Position numbers and translations under genes: made by a program. A stretch of DNA of 64,000 nucleotides, from the NCBI GenBank assembly GCA_021371995.1, contig JAJFVA010000005.1, positions 1 through 64,000 on the forward strand. The letters run 5' to 3'. This document shows positions 24,762-34,545 of this stretch, piece after piece. Under the pieces are notes generated by a model that saw nothing but the letters and a program-made list of their open reading frames with translations, searched no databases and had not been told where the DNA came from. The DNA comes from Methanoregulaceae archaeon. Its GTDB lineage: Archaea; Halobacteriota; Methanomicrobia; Methanomicrobiales; Methanospirillaceae. Position 1 is the stretch's first letter, and every line of letters begins with the position of its first letter.

Positions 24762-25769
24762 ATGAAAGCAAGGCTTGACGGCGCCTTTGTAAGGCTCGGG
24801 AGTGAAGGGCGTTCCCTCTACGACCAGAGCGGATACGGAAGACCGGAAGAGGGAGGACTCCGGCTGGCGCCCGAAGAGGCTTGTTACCTCCTCTACAGGA
24901 AACGTATTGAGATCCCGGGATACGACTTCGACCAGCTCTCAGCACATTTTGCAAAAACCCCTGAATTTTTACGAACATTCCTTGTGTACCGCGATCTCCG
25001 CGAAAGGGGTTATGCTGTACAGACCGGCCCCCATGATTTCCGTGTCTTCAGGAGAGGGCAGAAACCGGGGAGCGGGCAGTCCCAGTACATGGTACGTGTT
25101 CTCTCCGAGCGGGATGTCGTGGATTTTCCCAAGATGATCCGGGAAACGACGTCATCGTCCCATATGCGAAAACAGCATGTCCTTGCCATCGTTGATGACG
25201 AAAGCGAGCTCACCTACTATGAAATTAAGGTCCAGGGCCTTGCGTCTGCATCGCAAAAGATGACCCTGCCCCCACTTATCGGAGTTCTTGTTGGCAATTC
25301 TGCGATCATTCACCCCTCCCTGGAGGAACGGGAATCTCTTGTATCGTTCGGGATGACTCTTGATGATGAGCGGCTGATCCTATCCTCTCTTGAGATCATA
25401 TACTTGGCGAGGGCCGGGGCGCTCTCGCTCCGGAATGAAGAAGGAGAAGTGTCGTCCGACCGGTTTTATGCGATGGTTGCCGATCAGGACAAGGAGCTTG
25501 CACAGAAAGCACCAGTATATGCCAATCTCAGGCAGCAGGGGTATATTCCCCGGACAGGCTATAAATTCGGGCATCACTTCAGGGTATATTCAGGTTTAAA
25601 GCCCCACTCCGAGATGCTCGTCCATGCCATTGCAGCAGAGGGCAAAACCCCAATGAGCAGTATCTCCCGGTCTGTCCGCCTCGCCCATAGTGTGAAAAAG
25701 AAGATGTTGTTTGCGGCACAAGGTACTACGGGAATCCAATACGTCGAATTTGCCCGTATCAAACTGTGA
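24762..25769 (+). CDS. endA: tRNA-intron endonuclease (fused-repeat homodimer type)
   Basis: Cuts introns from pre-tRNA at bulge-helix-bulge sites. At 335 residues it is the two-repeat form that works as a homodimer, about twice the size of the single-repeat homotetramer type. The C-terminal repeat carries the catalytic triad: Tyr of HHFRVYSG (near 276), His of KPHSEMLVH (near 282) and Lys of HSVKKKML (near 312). The Tyr-His loop is shorter than in well-known enzymes. The N-terminal repeat (AFVRLGS... YLLYRKRIEI ... FRVFRRG) lacks the triad as expected. It leads a probable operon with trpS, pheS and pheT. Confidence 0.94.
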   Translation: MKARLDGAFVRLGSEGRSLYDQSGYGRPEEGGLRLAPEEACYLLYRKRIEIPGYDFDQLSAHFAKTPEFLRTFLVYRDLRERGYAVQTGPHDFRVFRRGQKPGSGQSQYMVRVLSERDVVDFPKMIRETTSSSHMRKQHVLAIVDDESELTYYEIKVQGLASASQKMTLPPLIGVLVGNSAIIHPSLEERESLVSFGMTLDDERLILSSLEIIYLARAGALSLRNEEGEVSSDRFYAMVADQDKELAQKAPVYANLRQQGYIPRTGYKFGHHFRVYSGLKPHSEMLVHAIAAEGKTPMSSISRSVRLAHSVKKKMLFAAQGTTGIQYVEFARIKL

Positions 25770-25778
25770 GCGTGGTGC

Positions 25779-27029
25779 ATGGAAGAGATAAATCCCTGGT
25801 CAAGCCAGCCTTCGGTTGATGTGGAGAAGCTCTTCACCGACTTTGGCATCGAGCCGATCGAAAATGTCCTGAATCTGCTCCCGGAAGTCCCCTATTTCAT
25901 GCGGAGGGGTATCGTAATAGGGCACCGCGATTACCGACAGATTGCAGGGTGCATCAGTGAAAAAAAGCCTTTCCATATTCTCACCGGGTTCATGCCTTCC
26001 GGCCACCCTCATCTCGGACACCTGATGGTCATGAAGGAGGTGGTCTGGCATGTGGAGCAGGGCGGCACCGGGTATGTTACCATCGCTGACCGAGAGGCCC
26101 ATGCGGTGAGGGATATCTCATGGGAGAAGTGTGACGAGTTTGGGAGGGAATACCTCGCTTGTCTGTATGCCCTCGGTTTTGAAGGGGAGACCTACTTCCA
26201 GAGCAGGAACAACCGGCTCAAGGATCTTGCCTTCGAGGCAGCGACCAAGGTGAATTTCTCAGAGCTCACAGCGATATACGGGTTTGGTGCCGATACCGAC
26301 CTCGCCCATGCGGAAAGTGTCATCACGCAGGTCGCTGACATCCTTTTCCCGCAGGTTGACCGGGAGCCAGCCCCGACGGTGGTCCCGGTCGGGATTGATC
26401 AGGACCCTCATATCCGCCTGACAAGGGGAATTGCCCACAAGATGCGGATGTTCACGGTGGAGGAGCGGGACGGGTACATCAGCGTCCGCTCCAAGAATGC
26501 ACCGGAAGCTGCGCTCGATGCGGTCAAGAAAGCATTCCCGCATGCGAAAAAGTATGAAGGCCATGTCGATATCAGGGGAGCAGAGTGTGCTGATGTTGCC
26601 ACCATGGTACGTGAGATTGAGCGGGCACACGGCGGGTTTGCCTTTTATACCCCTTCGTCCACGTACCACATCTTCATGCCGGGCCTCACCGGTGGGAAGA
26701 TGTCCTCGAGCAACCCCGAAAGTATCATCTCTTTCTACGAGCCCGAAACGGTAGTGAGAAAGAAGGTGATGAATGGAATCACCGGTGGGAGGATGACCCT
26801 TGAAGAGCAGAAGCGCCTTGGCGGTGAACCTGACAAATGCTCACTCTACCTTCTCAACCTCTTCCACATGGTGACTGACGATTCGGAGCTTGCGGAGATC
26901 AGGCGGAAGTGCATGGCCGGCGAAGTCACCTGCGGGCAGTGCAAGAAGGAGACCGCTGAGCGGGTGGTGGCATTCCTGAAACACTTCCGGGAGAAGATGG
27001 ACGCATGTGCGGACAGGATCAGGATGTGA
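25779..27029 (+). CDS. trpS: Tryptophanyl-tRNA synthetase
   Basis: Class I synthetase that charges tRNA-Trp. It has 416 residues of the archaeal/eukaryal type. The HIGH-like motif is PSGHPHLGH and the KMSKS-like motif is GGKMSSSNPE. It starts ten bases after the endA stop and ends two bases before the pheS start. The C-terminal region has a CGQC pair plus further Cys, common in archaeal TrpS. Confidence 0.97.
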   Translation: MEEINPWSSQPSVDVEKLFTDFGIEPIENVLNLLPEVPYFMRRGIVIGHRDYRQIAGCISEKKPFHILTGFMPSGHPHLGHLMVMKEVVWHVEQGGTGYVTIADREAHAVRDISWEKCDEFGREYLACLYALGFEGETYFQSRNNRLKDLAFEAATKVNFSELTAIYGFGADTDLAHAESVITQVADILFPQVDREPAPTVVPVGIDQDPHIRLTRGIAHKMRMFTVEERDGYISVRSKNAPEAALDAVKKAFPHAKKYEGHVDIRGAECADVATMVREIERAHGGFAFYTPSSTYHIFMPGLTGGKMSSSNPESIISFYEPETVVRKKVMNGITGGRMTLEEQKRLGGEPDKCSLYLLNLFHMVTDDSELAEIRRKCMAGEVTCGQCKKETAERVVAFLKHFREKMDACADRIRM

Positions 27030-27030
27030 C

Positions 27031-28473
27031 ATGGCGGAACTGACACAAAACGAGAAGCGGTTGCTTGCAACACTTGAGAAAGAAATGAGTGCGGAGGCTC
27101 CCCGCCTCGCAGGACTACTGGGTGCAACTCCCGAGGCGGTGGTGCAATGGGCTCAGCTTGCACAGGAAAAGGGGCTCGCCACGGCTGATCGGGTTGTTGC
27201 ACGAGAGTTCATTTACACGGATGAGGGGAAGGCGTATCTCGAAAAAGGCCTTCCCGAGACGCAGCTCCTCCGGTTCATCCAACCCGGGGCAGTTGTCGCC
27301 GATCTCCAAAAACACGAGGCATTCAGGATCGGTTTTGGCCAGCTTCGGAAGAAAGGACTTGTGAAAGTCGAGGGCAGCTCTGTGGCAAAAACACCGGGAT
27401 CTTCCACAGATGCCGATGAAAATGCCCTGAAAACCCCTTCTCCCGATGACCCGAGAACAAAAGAGCTTATCAGGCGTGGGATCCTGCAGGAATCGGAGAC
27501 CGTACGATACCTGATCGCTATAACTCCTGAGGGGCTTGCCCTCGCAAGGAAAGGTTTCGATCTCCGTGCGGACACCGGGACTCTCACCCGCGACCAGATC
27601 ATATCGGGTGAGTGGAAAAAGCTGAACCTTCGGCGATATGACGTGACTAAGCTCCCGAAAAAGACATTTCCCGGCAAGATCCATCCCTACCAACGGATCA
27701 TCGGCGAGATGCGGGAGATCCTCCTCGAAATGGGTTTCGAGGAACTCTATGGCGGTATCGTCCAGCAGTCCTACTGGAACTTCGATGCTCTCTTCCAGCC
27801 GCAGGACCACCCTGCCCGCGAGATGCAGGACACCTTCTATCTCCGCGAGACCCTCCCGCTCCCGGATGGATATGAAAAGGTGAAGGCGATGCACGAATGC
27901 GGGGGTGACACATCCTCAACCGGATGGGGCGGGGTCTGGAAAGAAGAAAAGGCGGAGCAGTGCGTGCTGCGGACCCATACCACGAGTGTATCGATACAGC
28001 ACCTCGCAATGAACCCGAATCCTCCTGTAAAGGCCTTCTGCATAGGGAGGGTCTACCGGCGCGAGACGATTGATCCGACGCACCTTGCAGAATTCGAGCA
28101 GCTCGAAGGAGTGGTCATGGACGAAGGAGTCACCTTCGGGAACCTCCTCGGGATTCTCCGCGAATTCTACCACCGCATGGGGTTTGAGGGGGTGCGGTTC
28201 AAGCCGTCGTACTATCCCTACACTGAGCCGAGCCTTGACGCCGAGGTGTATATCGAGGGCATTGGCTGGATCGAGATGGGTGGTGCCGGCATATTCCGTG
28301 AGGAGGTCACTGCACCGCTCGGCATCAATTACCCTGTTCTTGCATGGGGCCTCGGTGTGAGCCGGATCGCGATGCTCCGTCTGGGTTTAAAAGATCTCCG
28401 CTATCTCCACCGGAGCGATGTAGAGTTCCTCCGTAAAACACCTGCACTGCGCCATACCAGGGGAGGTATCTGA
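27031..28473 (+). CDS. pheS: Phenylalanyl-tRNA synthetase alpha subunit
   Basis: Catalytic class II alpha subunit, 480 residues from the ATG at 27031. A GTG at 27007 would overlap trpS; the ATG right after the trpS stop matches the family N-terminus ([12 protein letters not shown]). The N-terminal third is a winged-helix-rich region typical of archaeal PheS. Class II motif 2 is [20 protein letters not shown] and motif 3 is [11 protein letters not shown]. pheT follows after one base. Confidence 0.97.
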   Translation: MAELTQNEKRLLATLEKEMSAEAPRLAGLLGATPEAVVQWAQLAQEKGLATADRVVAREFIYTDEGKAYLEKGLPETQLLRFIQPGAVVADLQKHEAFRIGFGQLRKKGLVKVEGSSVAKTPGSSTDADENALKTPSPDDPRTKELIRRGILQESETVRYLIAITPEGLALARKGFDLRADTGTLTRDQIISGEWKKLNLRRYDVTKLPKKTFPGKIHPYQRIIGEMREILLEMGFEELYGGIVQQSYWNFDALFQPQDHPAREMQDTFYLRETLPLPDGYEKVKAMHECGGDTSSTGWGGVWKEEKAEQCVLRTHTTSVSIQHLAMNPNPPVKAFCIGRVYRRETIDPTHLAEFEQLEGVVMDEGVTFGNLLGILREFYHRMGFEGVRFKPSYYPYTEPSLDAEVYIEGIGWIEMGGAGIFREEVTAPLGINYPVLAWGLGVSRIAMLRLGLKDLRYLHRSDVEFLRKTPALRHTRGGI

Positions 28474-28474
28474 A

Positions 28475-30115
28475 ATGGCGGTCATCACCCTCCCCTTCAG
28501 GTATCTCGAACGGCTCACCCGTACCGATAAAAAGACGATTCTCGACAAGATCGCCTTCATCGGCTCTGACGTTGAACGGGTCGGGGAAGACCATGCTGAT
28601 GTGGAGTTCTTCCCGGACCGCCCCGACCTCTTCTCGCCGGAAGGGGTCGCCCGCGCCATGCGGGGATACCTTGGAATCGAGACCGGGCTGCCTTCCTACA
28701 AGGTCAAACCCTCGGGGATACAATTCACCGTGGATCCTGCCCTTGCAGACATCCGCCCTGTGCTTGGTGCAGCGGTCATCCGCGGGGTCTCTTTCGATGA
28801 TGAATCCATTCAGAGTATCATGTCCCTGCAGGAGTCGCTCCACTGGGCGGTCGGCAGGGGCAGGAGCAAGGTGGCGATCGGCATCCATGACCTTGATGCA
28901 GTCAGACCCCCGTTCCACTACATCGCCTCTCCACGGACCAGGAAGTTTGTCCCTCTTGATTATACGGAAGAGATGACGATGGACGAGATTCTTGAGAAGC
29001 ACCCGAAGGGCCGCGATTACGCAAAAATCGTACAGGACTTCCCGCTCTTCCCGTTAATTGTGGACAGGGACGACCATGTCCTCTCCTTCCCCCCTATCAT
29101 CAATGGCGAGCGGACGAGGGTGACCATCGATACGAAGAATATCCTGCTCGATACCACCGGCACCGATCGGAGGGCGGTCGGTGTCGCCGTCAATATCATC
29201 TGCACTGCCATGGCAGAGGCAGGAGCGACGATAGAGAGTATCGGGATCGGCGGGGTGGAGACACCCACTCTTGCTCCCTCGGTCCGGACGGTAAGCGTTT
29301 CAGAGTGCTCCCGGCTCCTTGGTGTCGTGCTGACAGCTGCAACGATGGCTGAGCTCCTCCGAAAGATGCGTTTTGGTGCGGAAACAGAGGGAGCTGACAG
29401 GATAATGGTGCAGGTGCCCTGTTACCGGGCTGATATCATGCATGACTGGGACCTTTTCGAGGACGTGGCGATTGCGTTTGGGTACGACAAGCTCCAGGAT
29501 CTGCCGCCAAAAACCTATACCGTCGGAAAACCCCATCCGGTTCAGGTCAATGCCGCCCTGGTCCGTGAGATCTTCTGCGGCCTCGGTTACCTCGAGGTGA
29601 TGCCGTTCACGCTGACAAGCGAGGAGATCCTGTATAGGAATATGCAGCGGCTGGAACACCCTGGCGTCCTTCGTGTCATGCACCCAATCAGCATCGAGAA
29701 TACGGTAGTCAGGACCGACCTCCTCCCGTTGCTTCTCGAATTCCTGAACCTGAACCGGCACCGCGAGCTCCCGCAACGCCTTTTTACAGTGGGGGACGTC
29801 GTTGACTCCTGCCTCACCTACCAGCAGGCAGCAGGGGTCAGCACTCACCCGGAGGCGGATTTCTCGGAAGCATATGCGGTAGCCGATGCGGTGTTCAATG
29901 AGATATCTGTGGATTATTCTGCAAAGGAGTCAGCCGACCCGGCGTTCATTGAAGGGCGCCGGGCCGACATCATCGCTGCCGGTAAAAAAATCGGGGTATT
30001 TGGCGAGATCCATCCCGCCGTGCTGAATGCGTTTGAGCTCGAGCACCCCGTTGCCGCGTTCGAGTTTGATCTCAGAGCCGTACCGGGATACCCCGGGACG
30101 CCAGGTACTCCTTGA
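28475..30115 (+). CDS. pheT: Phenylalanyl-tRNA synthetase beta subunit, archaeal short form
   Basis: Structural and editing subunit, 546 residues, the compact archaeal type without the bacterial anticodon-binding extension. Segments such as [20 protein letters not shown] and VEVTFVxx-like central domains are recognisable, and the C-terminus ends with a Pro/Gly-rich tail ([11 protein letters not shown]). The last 44 bases overlap the 3' end of hisF on the other strand, so the tail sequence is constrained by two genes. It is the end of the endA-trpS-pheS-pheT run. Confidence 0.96.
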   Translation: MAVITLPFRYLERLTRTDKKTILDKIAFIGSDVERVGEDHADVEFFPDRPDLFSPEGVARAMRGYLGIETGLPSYKVKPSGIQFTVDPALADIRPVLGAAVIRGVSFDDESIQSIMSLQESLHWAVGRGRSKVAIGIHDLDAVRPPFHYIASPRTRKFVPLDYTEEMTMDEILEKHPKGRDYAKIVQDFPLFPLIVDRDDHVLSFPPIINGERTRVTIDTKNILLDTTGTDRRAVGVAVNIICTAMAEAGATIESIGIGGVETPTLAPSVRTVSVSECSRLLGVVLTAATMAELLRKMRFGAETEGADRIMVQVPCYRADIMHDWDLFEDVAIAFGYDKLQDLPPKTYTVGKPHPVQVNAALVREIFCGLGYLEVMPFTLTSEEILYRNMQRLEHPGVLRVMHPISIENTVVRTDLLPLLLEFLNLNRHRELPQRLFTVGDVVDSCLTYQQAAGVSTHPEADFSEAYAVADAVFNEISVDYSAKESADPAFIEGRRADIIAAGKKIGVFGEIHPAVLNAFELEHPVAAFEFDLRAVPGYPGTPGTP

Positions 30116-30878
30116 CTTGGCGCACAGTATATTCGCCATAGTGGAAAACGCTTGCCGCAAGGCAGGCATCTGCTTTTCCTTCCACAAATCCCTCATAGAA
30201 ATGTTCAAGCGTGCCCACTCCCCCGCTGGCGATGACCGGGACCCCTACCGCTTCCGAGATCGCTCTTGTAATCGGGATGTCAAAACCATGTTTTGTTCCG
30301 TCCGTTTCCATGCTGGTGAGGAGGATCTCTCCTGCGCCCCGCTGTTCTGCATCACGTGCCCATCCTACGGCATCGATCCCGGTGGGCTTGCTCCCGCCAT
30401 AGATCACAACTTCATACCAGCAGACTGACCCGTCCGGGAGTGTAATCGGTGTTGCTTCAGGATTTTCCGAGTAATTTCTACGTACGTCCTCAGCAAGTAC
30501 AATGCATTGAGTCCCAAACCGAGTCGCTCCTTTATTGATCAGTGGGGGGTCGAGGACCGCGCTTGTATTGATGCTCACCTTGTCCGCCCCGGCCCTGAGA
30601 ATCTGCTGGATATCCTCAACGGACCGTATCCCTCCCCCGACAGTGAGTGGGAGAAAGAGCTGGTCGGCAGCACGGCCAATCACCTCGAGCACAGTACCCC
30701 GCTGCTCCTTTGAGGCAGTGATGTCAAGGAACACGACCTCGTCTGCTCCCTGTTCATTATACCGCTGTGCAAGCTCGACCGGGTCCCCTGCATCCCGGAG
30801 TGAAATAAAGTGGGTTCCCTTTACGACACGACCATCCTTGAGATCAAGACAGGGGATTATCCGCCTTGTCAGTGCCAT
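30072..30878 (-). CDS. hisF: Imidazole glycerol phosphate synthase cyclase subunit
   Basis: TIM-barrel cyclase of histidine biosynthesis that forms imidazole glycerol phosphate and AICAR with ammonia from HisH. It has 268 residues. The N-terminus is [17 protein letters not shown] (catalytic Asp), and the phosphate sites are [12 protein letters not shown] and [11 protein letters not shown]; the second catalytic Asp is in [15 protein letters not shown]. Its stop lies inside pheT, with a 44-base convergent overlap. No other his gene is in the window. Confidence 0.97.
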   Translation of the reverse strand: MALTRRIIPCLDLKDGRVVKGTHFISLRDAGDPVELAQRYNEQGADEVVFLDITASKEQRGTVLEVIGRAADQLFLPLTVGGGIRSVEDIQQILRAGADKVSINTSAVLDPPLINKGATRFGTQCIVLAEDVRRNYSENPEATPITLPDGSVCWYEVVIYGGSKPTGIDAVGWARDAEQRGAGEILLTSMETDGTKHGFDIPITRAISEAVGVPVIASGGVGTLEHFYEGFVEGKADACLAASVFHYGEYTVRQVKEYLASRGIPVRL

Positions 30879-31024
30879 ACCCCATCGTCTTTATCGCCAC
30901 CCACATCATCCTTTGGAATGGATCCGTAACAGTTTATCTGATGTGCAGGGGAACGTATAGGACAGGATACACGGAAGGGAGACTGCAAAAGCCGGGACCT
31001 GCTGTCTCTGGCAGTTGGTGAATA

Positions 31025-32251
31025 ATGAATACAGGAATACAGAAGATTGAATGGGCACGCCAGTACATGCCGGTACTGGGTGTAATCAGGAAACGATTTT
31101 TGAAGGAACGACCCCTTGAAGGAATACGGATTGGGATGGCCCTTCACGTGGAGGCTAAAACTGCAAACCTGGTCGCCACCCTTGTGTCAGGTGGTGCACA
31201 GGTCTTCATTACCGGGTGTAACCCGCTCTCGACGCAGGACGATGTCTCTGCTGCCATGAACACCATGGAAGGGGTAAAATGCTATGCAAAACGGGGCGCT
31301 TCTCTTGAGGAGTACTATGCCGCTATTGACCGGGTGCTTGATGCGAAACCGGTCATTACCGTTGATGACGGTATGGACCTTATTCACCGGATACACACGA
31401 AGAGGACCGACCTCATACCTACGGTTATCGGAGGCTGCGAAGAGACCACAACAGGAGTCCACAGGCTGCGTGCCATGGCAAGCGAGAATAAGCTCAGATT
31501 CCCTGTTATTGCAGTCAATGACACCCCTATGAAACGGTTCTTTGACAATGTCCATGGTACCGGCGAGAGTGCACTCACTGCAATCATGGTGACCACAAAT
31601 GTCCTGATGGCCGGAAAGTGTGTTGTGGTTGCCGGGTACGGATTCTGCGGCCGGGGACTTGCACGGAAGCTTCATGGGCTCGGGGCCCGCGTTGTTGTGA
31701 CCGAAATCGATCCGCGGCGGGCACTTGAAGCCCATATGGATGGTTTTCTGGTCATGCCCATGGACGATGCGGCACGAATAGGCGAGATATTCATCACCAC
31801 CACGGGGAACACTTCTGTTATCACCAGTCATCAATTTTCCGAAATGCGGGATGGAGTCATCCTTGCCAATGCAGGGCATTTCAATGTCGAAATTGATGTG
31901 GAATGGCTGGAAGAGCATGCTGACCGGATCGAGCGGAGGGATGGGATCGACAGCTACCAGATCGGGAAAAATGCGGTACATGTGCTTGCTGAGGGAAGGC
32001 TTGTCAATCTTGCCATCCCGAAGGGAATGGGCCATCCCGTGGAAGTGATGGACCTGAGTTTCGCACTCCAGGCTCTTTCTGCCCTCTATATTGCAGGTCA
32101 TGGGCGCGGGCTTAGCCCCGGGGTCTATAATGTTCCGGAGGCAATTGATGAAGAGGTTGCCCGGACGAAGCTCCTTGCACTCGGCCTCACTATCGATTCA
32201 CTCACCCCTGAGCAGGAGCACTACATGGGGAGCTGGAGTGAAGGGACCTGA
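31025..32251 (+). CDS. ahcY: Adenosylhomocysteinase family hydrolase (S-adenosyl- or S-inosylhomocysteine)
   Basis: NAD-dependent enzyme that recycles the SAM by-product S-adenosylhomocysteine. It has 408 residues with the Rossmann motif VVAGYGFCGRGLA, FDNVHGTGES, and the closing segments NAGHFNVEIDVEWL and GRLVNLA. In some methanogens the orthologue acts on S-inosylhomocysteine after deamination, so the true substrate is open. Heavy SAM use is expected from the many methyltransferase and radical SAM steps in methanogens. It is monocistronic, divergent from hisF. Confidence 0.92.
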   Translation: MNTGIQKIEWARQYMPVLGVIRKRFLKERPLEGIRIGMALHVEAKTANLVATLVSGGAQVFITGCNPLSTQDDVSAAMNTMEGVKCYAKRGASLEEYYAAIDRVLDAKPVITVDDGMDLIHRIHTKRTDLIPTVIGGCEETTTGVHRLRAMASENKLRFPVIAVNDTPMKRFFDNVHGTGESALTAIMVTTNVLMAGKCVVVAGYGFCGRGLARKLHGLGARVVVTEIDPRRALEAHMDGFLVMPMDDAARIGEIFITTTGNTSVITSHQFSEMRDGVILANAGHFNVEIDVEWLEEHADRIERRDGIDSYQIGKNAVHVLAEGRLVNLAIPKGMGHPVEVMDLSFALQALSALYIAGHGRGLSPGVYNVPEAIDEEVARTKLLALGLTIDSLTPEQEHYMGSWSEGT

Positions 32252-32265
32252 TCCAGCGGGATGTT

Positions 32266-33102
32266 TTATGAGAGGAGCCTCTCCCGGTCACCATACAGGT
32301 ATTCCTGTGCATAACCGGCATAAGGCCCGAAATATTCCCTCCCGCTCCTGCTTATCTGCTCATAACCCCTATTTTCCGCGGCTCCGTAATGGCGCTGCAT
32401 GATCCGGGCGATCCAGACATCCACGGGAAACGCCTCGTATTTCCTGAATGCAAAAAGGAGGACGCAGTCAGCAACTTTTGGTCCCACACCCTTAAACTGC
32501 ATCAGATCCCGGCGTGCCACATCGTAATCAAGTGCATTGATTCGTTCTTCCCACCCGGGATCTGAGGCGATCTCCCGGGCCGTTGAACAAAGATATGGTG
32601 CACGGTATCCGAGGCTGCACCGGGAGAGATCACAGGGGGCAGATTCTGCCAGATCATCAGCGGAGGGGAATGAGTAAAAAACAGGTCCCGGACCAGCGGG
32701 AATCGGTTCTCCAAACGTTTCTGAAAGAAGGGAGATCTTTTTCCTGATGCCGGGAATATTTGCATAGGTTGCACAGATATAGGATGCAAGGCATTCCCAT
32801 GGAGGCTGGTTCACCAGCCGGAGCCCGTTGCATTCTGTAATAACTCCATGGATGACCGGATCCCGGTCTATGGAATCGAGAATGAAACCGAGGTCTGTAT
32901 CAAGCCCGAAATAATCGTGTATCCGCTCCCTGGAAGTTCCTTCAAAGATGAGGGAGCGTCCCTTCTGGCGAATTCTGATGACTTCTTTTTCCACCACTCC
33001 GGTCCACCATGCACCTGTCTTCTCCCAGCGGAAGACCTGGCCGCACCCGAGTGTCAGGTCAAGCGAGAAAACGCTGCTTTCCGGAAGAGTAATCCGTGGC
33101 AT
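32266..33102 (-). CDS. ogg: 8-oxoguanine DNA glycosylase / AP lyase (Ogg1 type)
   Basis: Base-excision repair enzyme for 8-oxoguanine. The N-terminal half is the OGG_N domain (LTLGCGQVFRWEK is typical), followed by a helix-hairpin-helix GPD domain with MQFKGVGPKVADCVLLFA (catalytic Lys in GPK) and PVDVW (catalytic Asp). It is 278 residues from the ATG at 33102. A GTG at 33120 would add six. No Shine-Dalgarno site precedes either; a TATA-like TTCTAAAAG about 25 bases upstream suggests a leaderless message. Confidence 0.92.
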   Translation of the reverse strand: MPRITLPESSVFSLDLTLGCGQVFRWEKTGAWWTGVVEKEVIRIRQKGRSLIFEGTSRERIHDYFGLDTDLGFILDSIDRDPVIHGVITECNGLRLVNQPPWECLASYICATYANIPGIRKKISLLSETFGEPIPAGPGPVFYSFPSADDLAESAPCDLSRCSLGYRAPYLCSTAREIASDPGWEERINALDYDVARRDLMQFKGVGPKVADCVLLFAFRKYEAFPVDVWIARIMQRHYGAAENRGYEQISRSGREYFGPYAGYAQEYLYGDRERLLS

Positions 33103-33265
33103 GATACTAAGAATATGCACTTTTAGAAGGTAAGAAGTATCGGAACAAACGGAGGATTATCAGTTACCGGGAACTTCCGGAACGATCAGAATCCGGATTT
33201 TTTTAATCAGGTCTCTTTCACCCTGCACACGTATCCTTTTAACTCAATGGGACAGAAGTTCTGGT

Positions 33266-33592
33266 ATGGAACTGATCGACACATTACGTGTTTTTCTTGA
33301 GAATGGCGAGGACTGGGAACGTAAGATGACCTCGATCCGGGGTGTAACAATCCTGAAACTCCCCCAGACAAAATCGAGACCTGCATCCCTCGCAATCGAG
33401 ATAAATCCCCTGACCGATAAGGGGACCCCGATGAAGAAGAAAGGAGTGATGATCATGGGCCCGTCTGATCTCAGAGCATTCAGGGACATATTCAATAACG
33501 AAAAGGTGGAGGTCCTCATCACTTCTATCGAGTCAATTGCACCGGCCCGGAAAGGTGCGAAAGGCGATGAGGGGGATGTCCTTCATATCTGA
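33266..33592 (+). CDS. Conserved archaeal protein of unknown function
   Basis: A 108-residue soluble protein, MELIDTLRVFLENGEDWERK at the N-terminus, with a central KKKGVMIMGPSDLRAF segment. No Cys motifs, signal peptide or membrane helix. It has its own AT-rich upstream element (ATCCTTTTAAC, 33232-33242) and codon use like its neighbours. I do not recognise a function. Confidence 0.75.
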   Translation: MELIDTLRVFLENGEDWERKMTSIRGVTILKLPQTKSRPASLAIEINPLTDKGTPMKKKGVMIMGPSDLRAFRDIFNNEKVEVLITSIESIAPARKGAKGDEGDVLHI

Positions 33593-33705
33593 GCCGAGGC
33601 ACCATCCCTCCTCTTTTTCATGCTTCCTTCCTGGAATAGTCATATATGCCCTCAGATGCAAAATGAGAGTCATATAATCGCTGGAAGGGAATGGTGAGCA
33701 CATAC

Positions 33706-34182
33706 ATGGGAAGAACAATTCAATCATACTCCCGGGCCGGGCTTGTGCTGTTTGTCTTTGCGGTTCTGGCGGCCAGTATTTTCCTTGCAGGCTGCGCGAC
33801 CGATATTCCGGGACCGGTAAATTCTCATACGGCACCAACAGTGTTGGTCCAGTACGGACGCACCGGGGGGATCGCAGCGTTTGATGACAGGCTGGTGATA
33901 TTCGATAATGGACAGGCAGTTTATTCACGGGGGAACAAAACAGGGGAGTTTACCATATCCGCCAATCAGCTGTCTGAGCTTCAGCGACTTCTTGAAAATG
34001 CAGATTTTCCTTCGCTTGCCCCCTCCTATCCGGCACCATCTCCAGGTGCTGATTATTTCCAGTACTCGATTACCTACAGGGAAAAGACAGTCAGTACAGA
34101 GACAGGGGGAGTTCCGGACGCCCTTCTTGCCGTGTTCGGGCGTCTTGATGCACTCCTTGCGGATTACGCTCCGCTCTCCTGA
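33706..34182 (+). CDS. Small secreted lipoprotein of unknown function
   Basis: A 158-residue protein with a hydrophobic signal (AGLVLFVFAVLAASIFLAGC) whose lipobox FLAGC predicts lipid attachment to Cys near residue 30 and display outside the membrane. The remaining 130 residues, with VLVQYGRTGGIAAFDDRLVI and a Leu-rich helix, are soluble. I choose the ATG at 33706, which has GGTGA eight bases upstream; an ATG at 33691 is also in frame. The fold is not recognised. Confidence 0.75.
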   Translation: MGRTIQSYSRAGLVLFVFAVLAASIFLAGCATDIPGPVNSHTAPTVLVQYGRTGGIAAFDDRLVIFDNGQAVYSRGNKTGEFTISANQLSELQRLLENADFPSLAPSYPAPSPGADYFQYSITYREKTVSTETGGVPDALLAVFGRLDALLADYAPLS

Positions 34183-34198
34183 TCCCCGTCCTCTCTTT

Positions 34199-34393
34199 TT
34201 ATTTCAGTTCGGTAATCCATCCAACATCATGACGTGCACCACATTCCGGGCATACAAGAATACACCGGACGTGGGGATGGCCGGCATGGAGGCGGACAAA
34301 CGAGGCATGAAATCCCCGGTCATATCCGCAAACCATGCAGGTATGCAGTTCTTCATGGAGAGTAACCTCGATGACATCCTTGTTCATACTCAT
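34199..34393 (-). CDS. Small zinc-ribbon-like protein
   Basis: A 64-residue protein with two Cys pairs, CMVCGYDRGFHASF and CPECGARHD, plus several His, which would bind one zinc ion. It converges on the lipoprotein gene with 16 bases between the stops; the T-rich strip there (CTCTCTTTTTATTTC) may terminate both transcripts. Function unknown. Small size makes this less certain than other calls. Confidence 0.6.
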   Translation of the reverse strand: MSMNKDVIEVTLHEELHTCMVCGYDRGFHASFVRLHAGHPHVRCILVCPECGARHDVGWITELK

Positions 34394-34545
34394 ATAGGAT
34401 AATTGGGGTCACCGTTTTTTTACTTTAGTTCCTGGATATGCTTTTACTCTTATCTGTTCCTGATGCCGGGATTCAGATTTTTTTGAATAAAAAAGCCTTC
34501 GAATGGGGTAAAAAAATATGGAAAGGGGGGCCTGGAAAAAAGATT

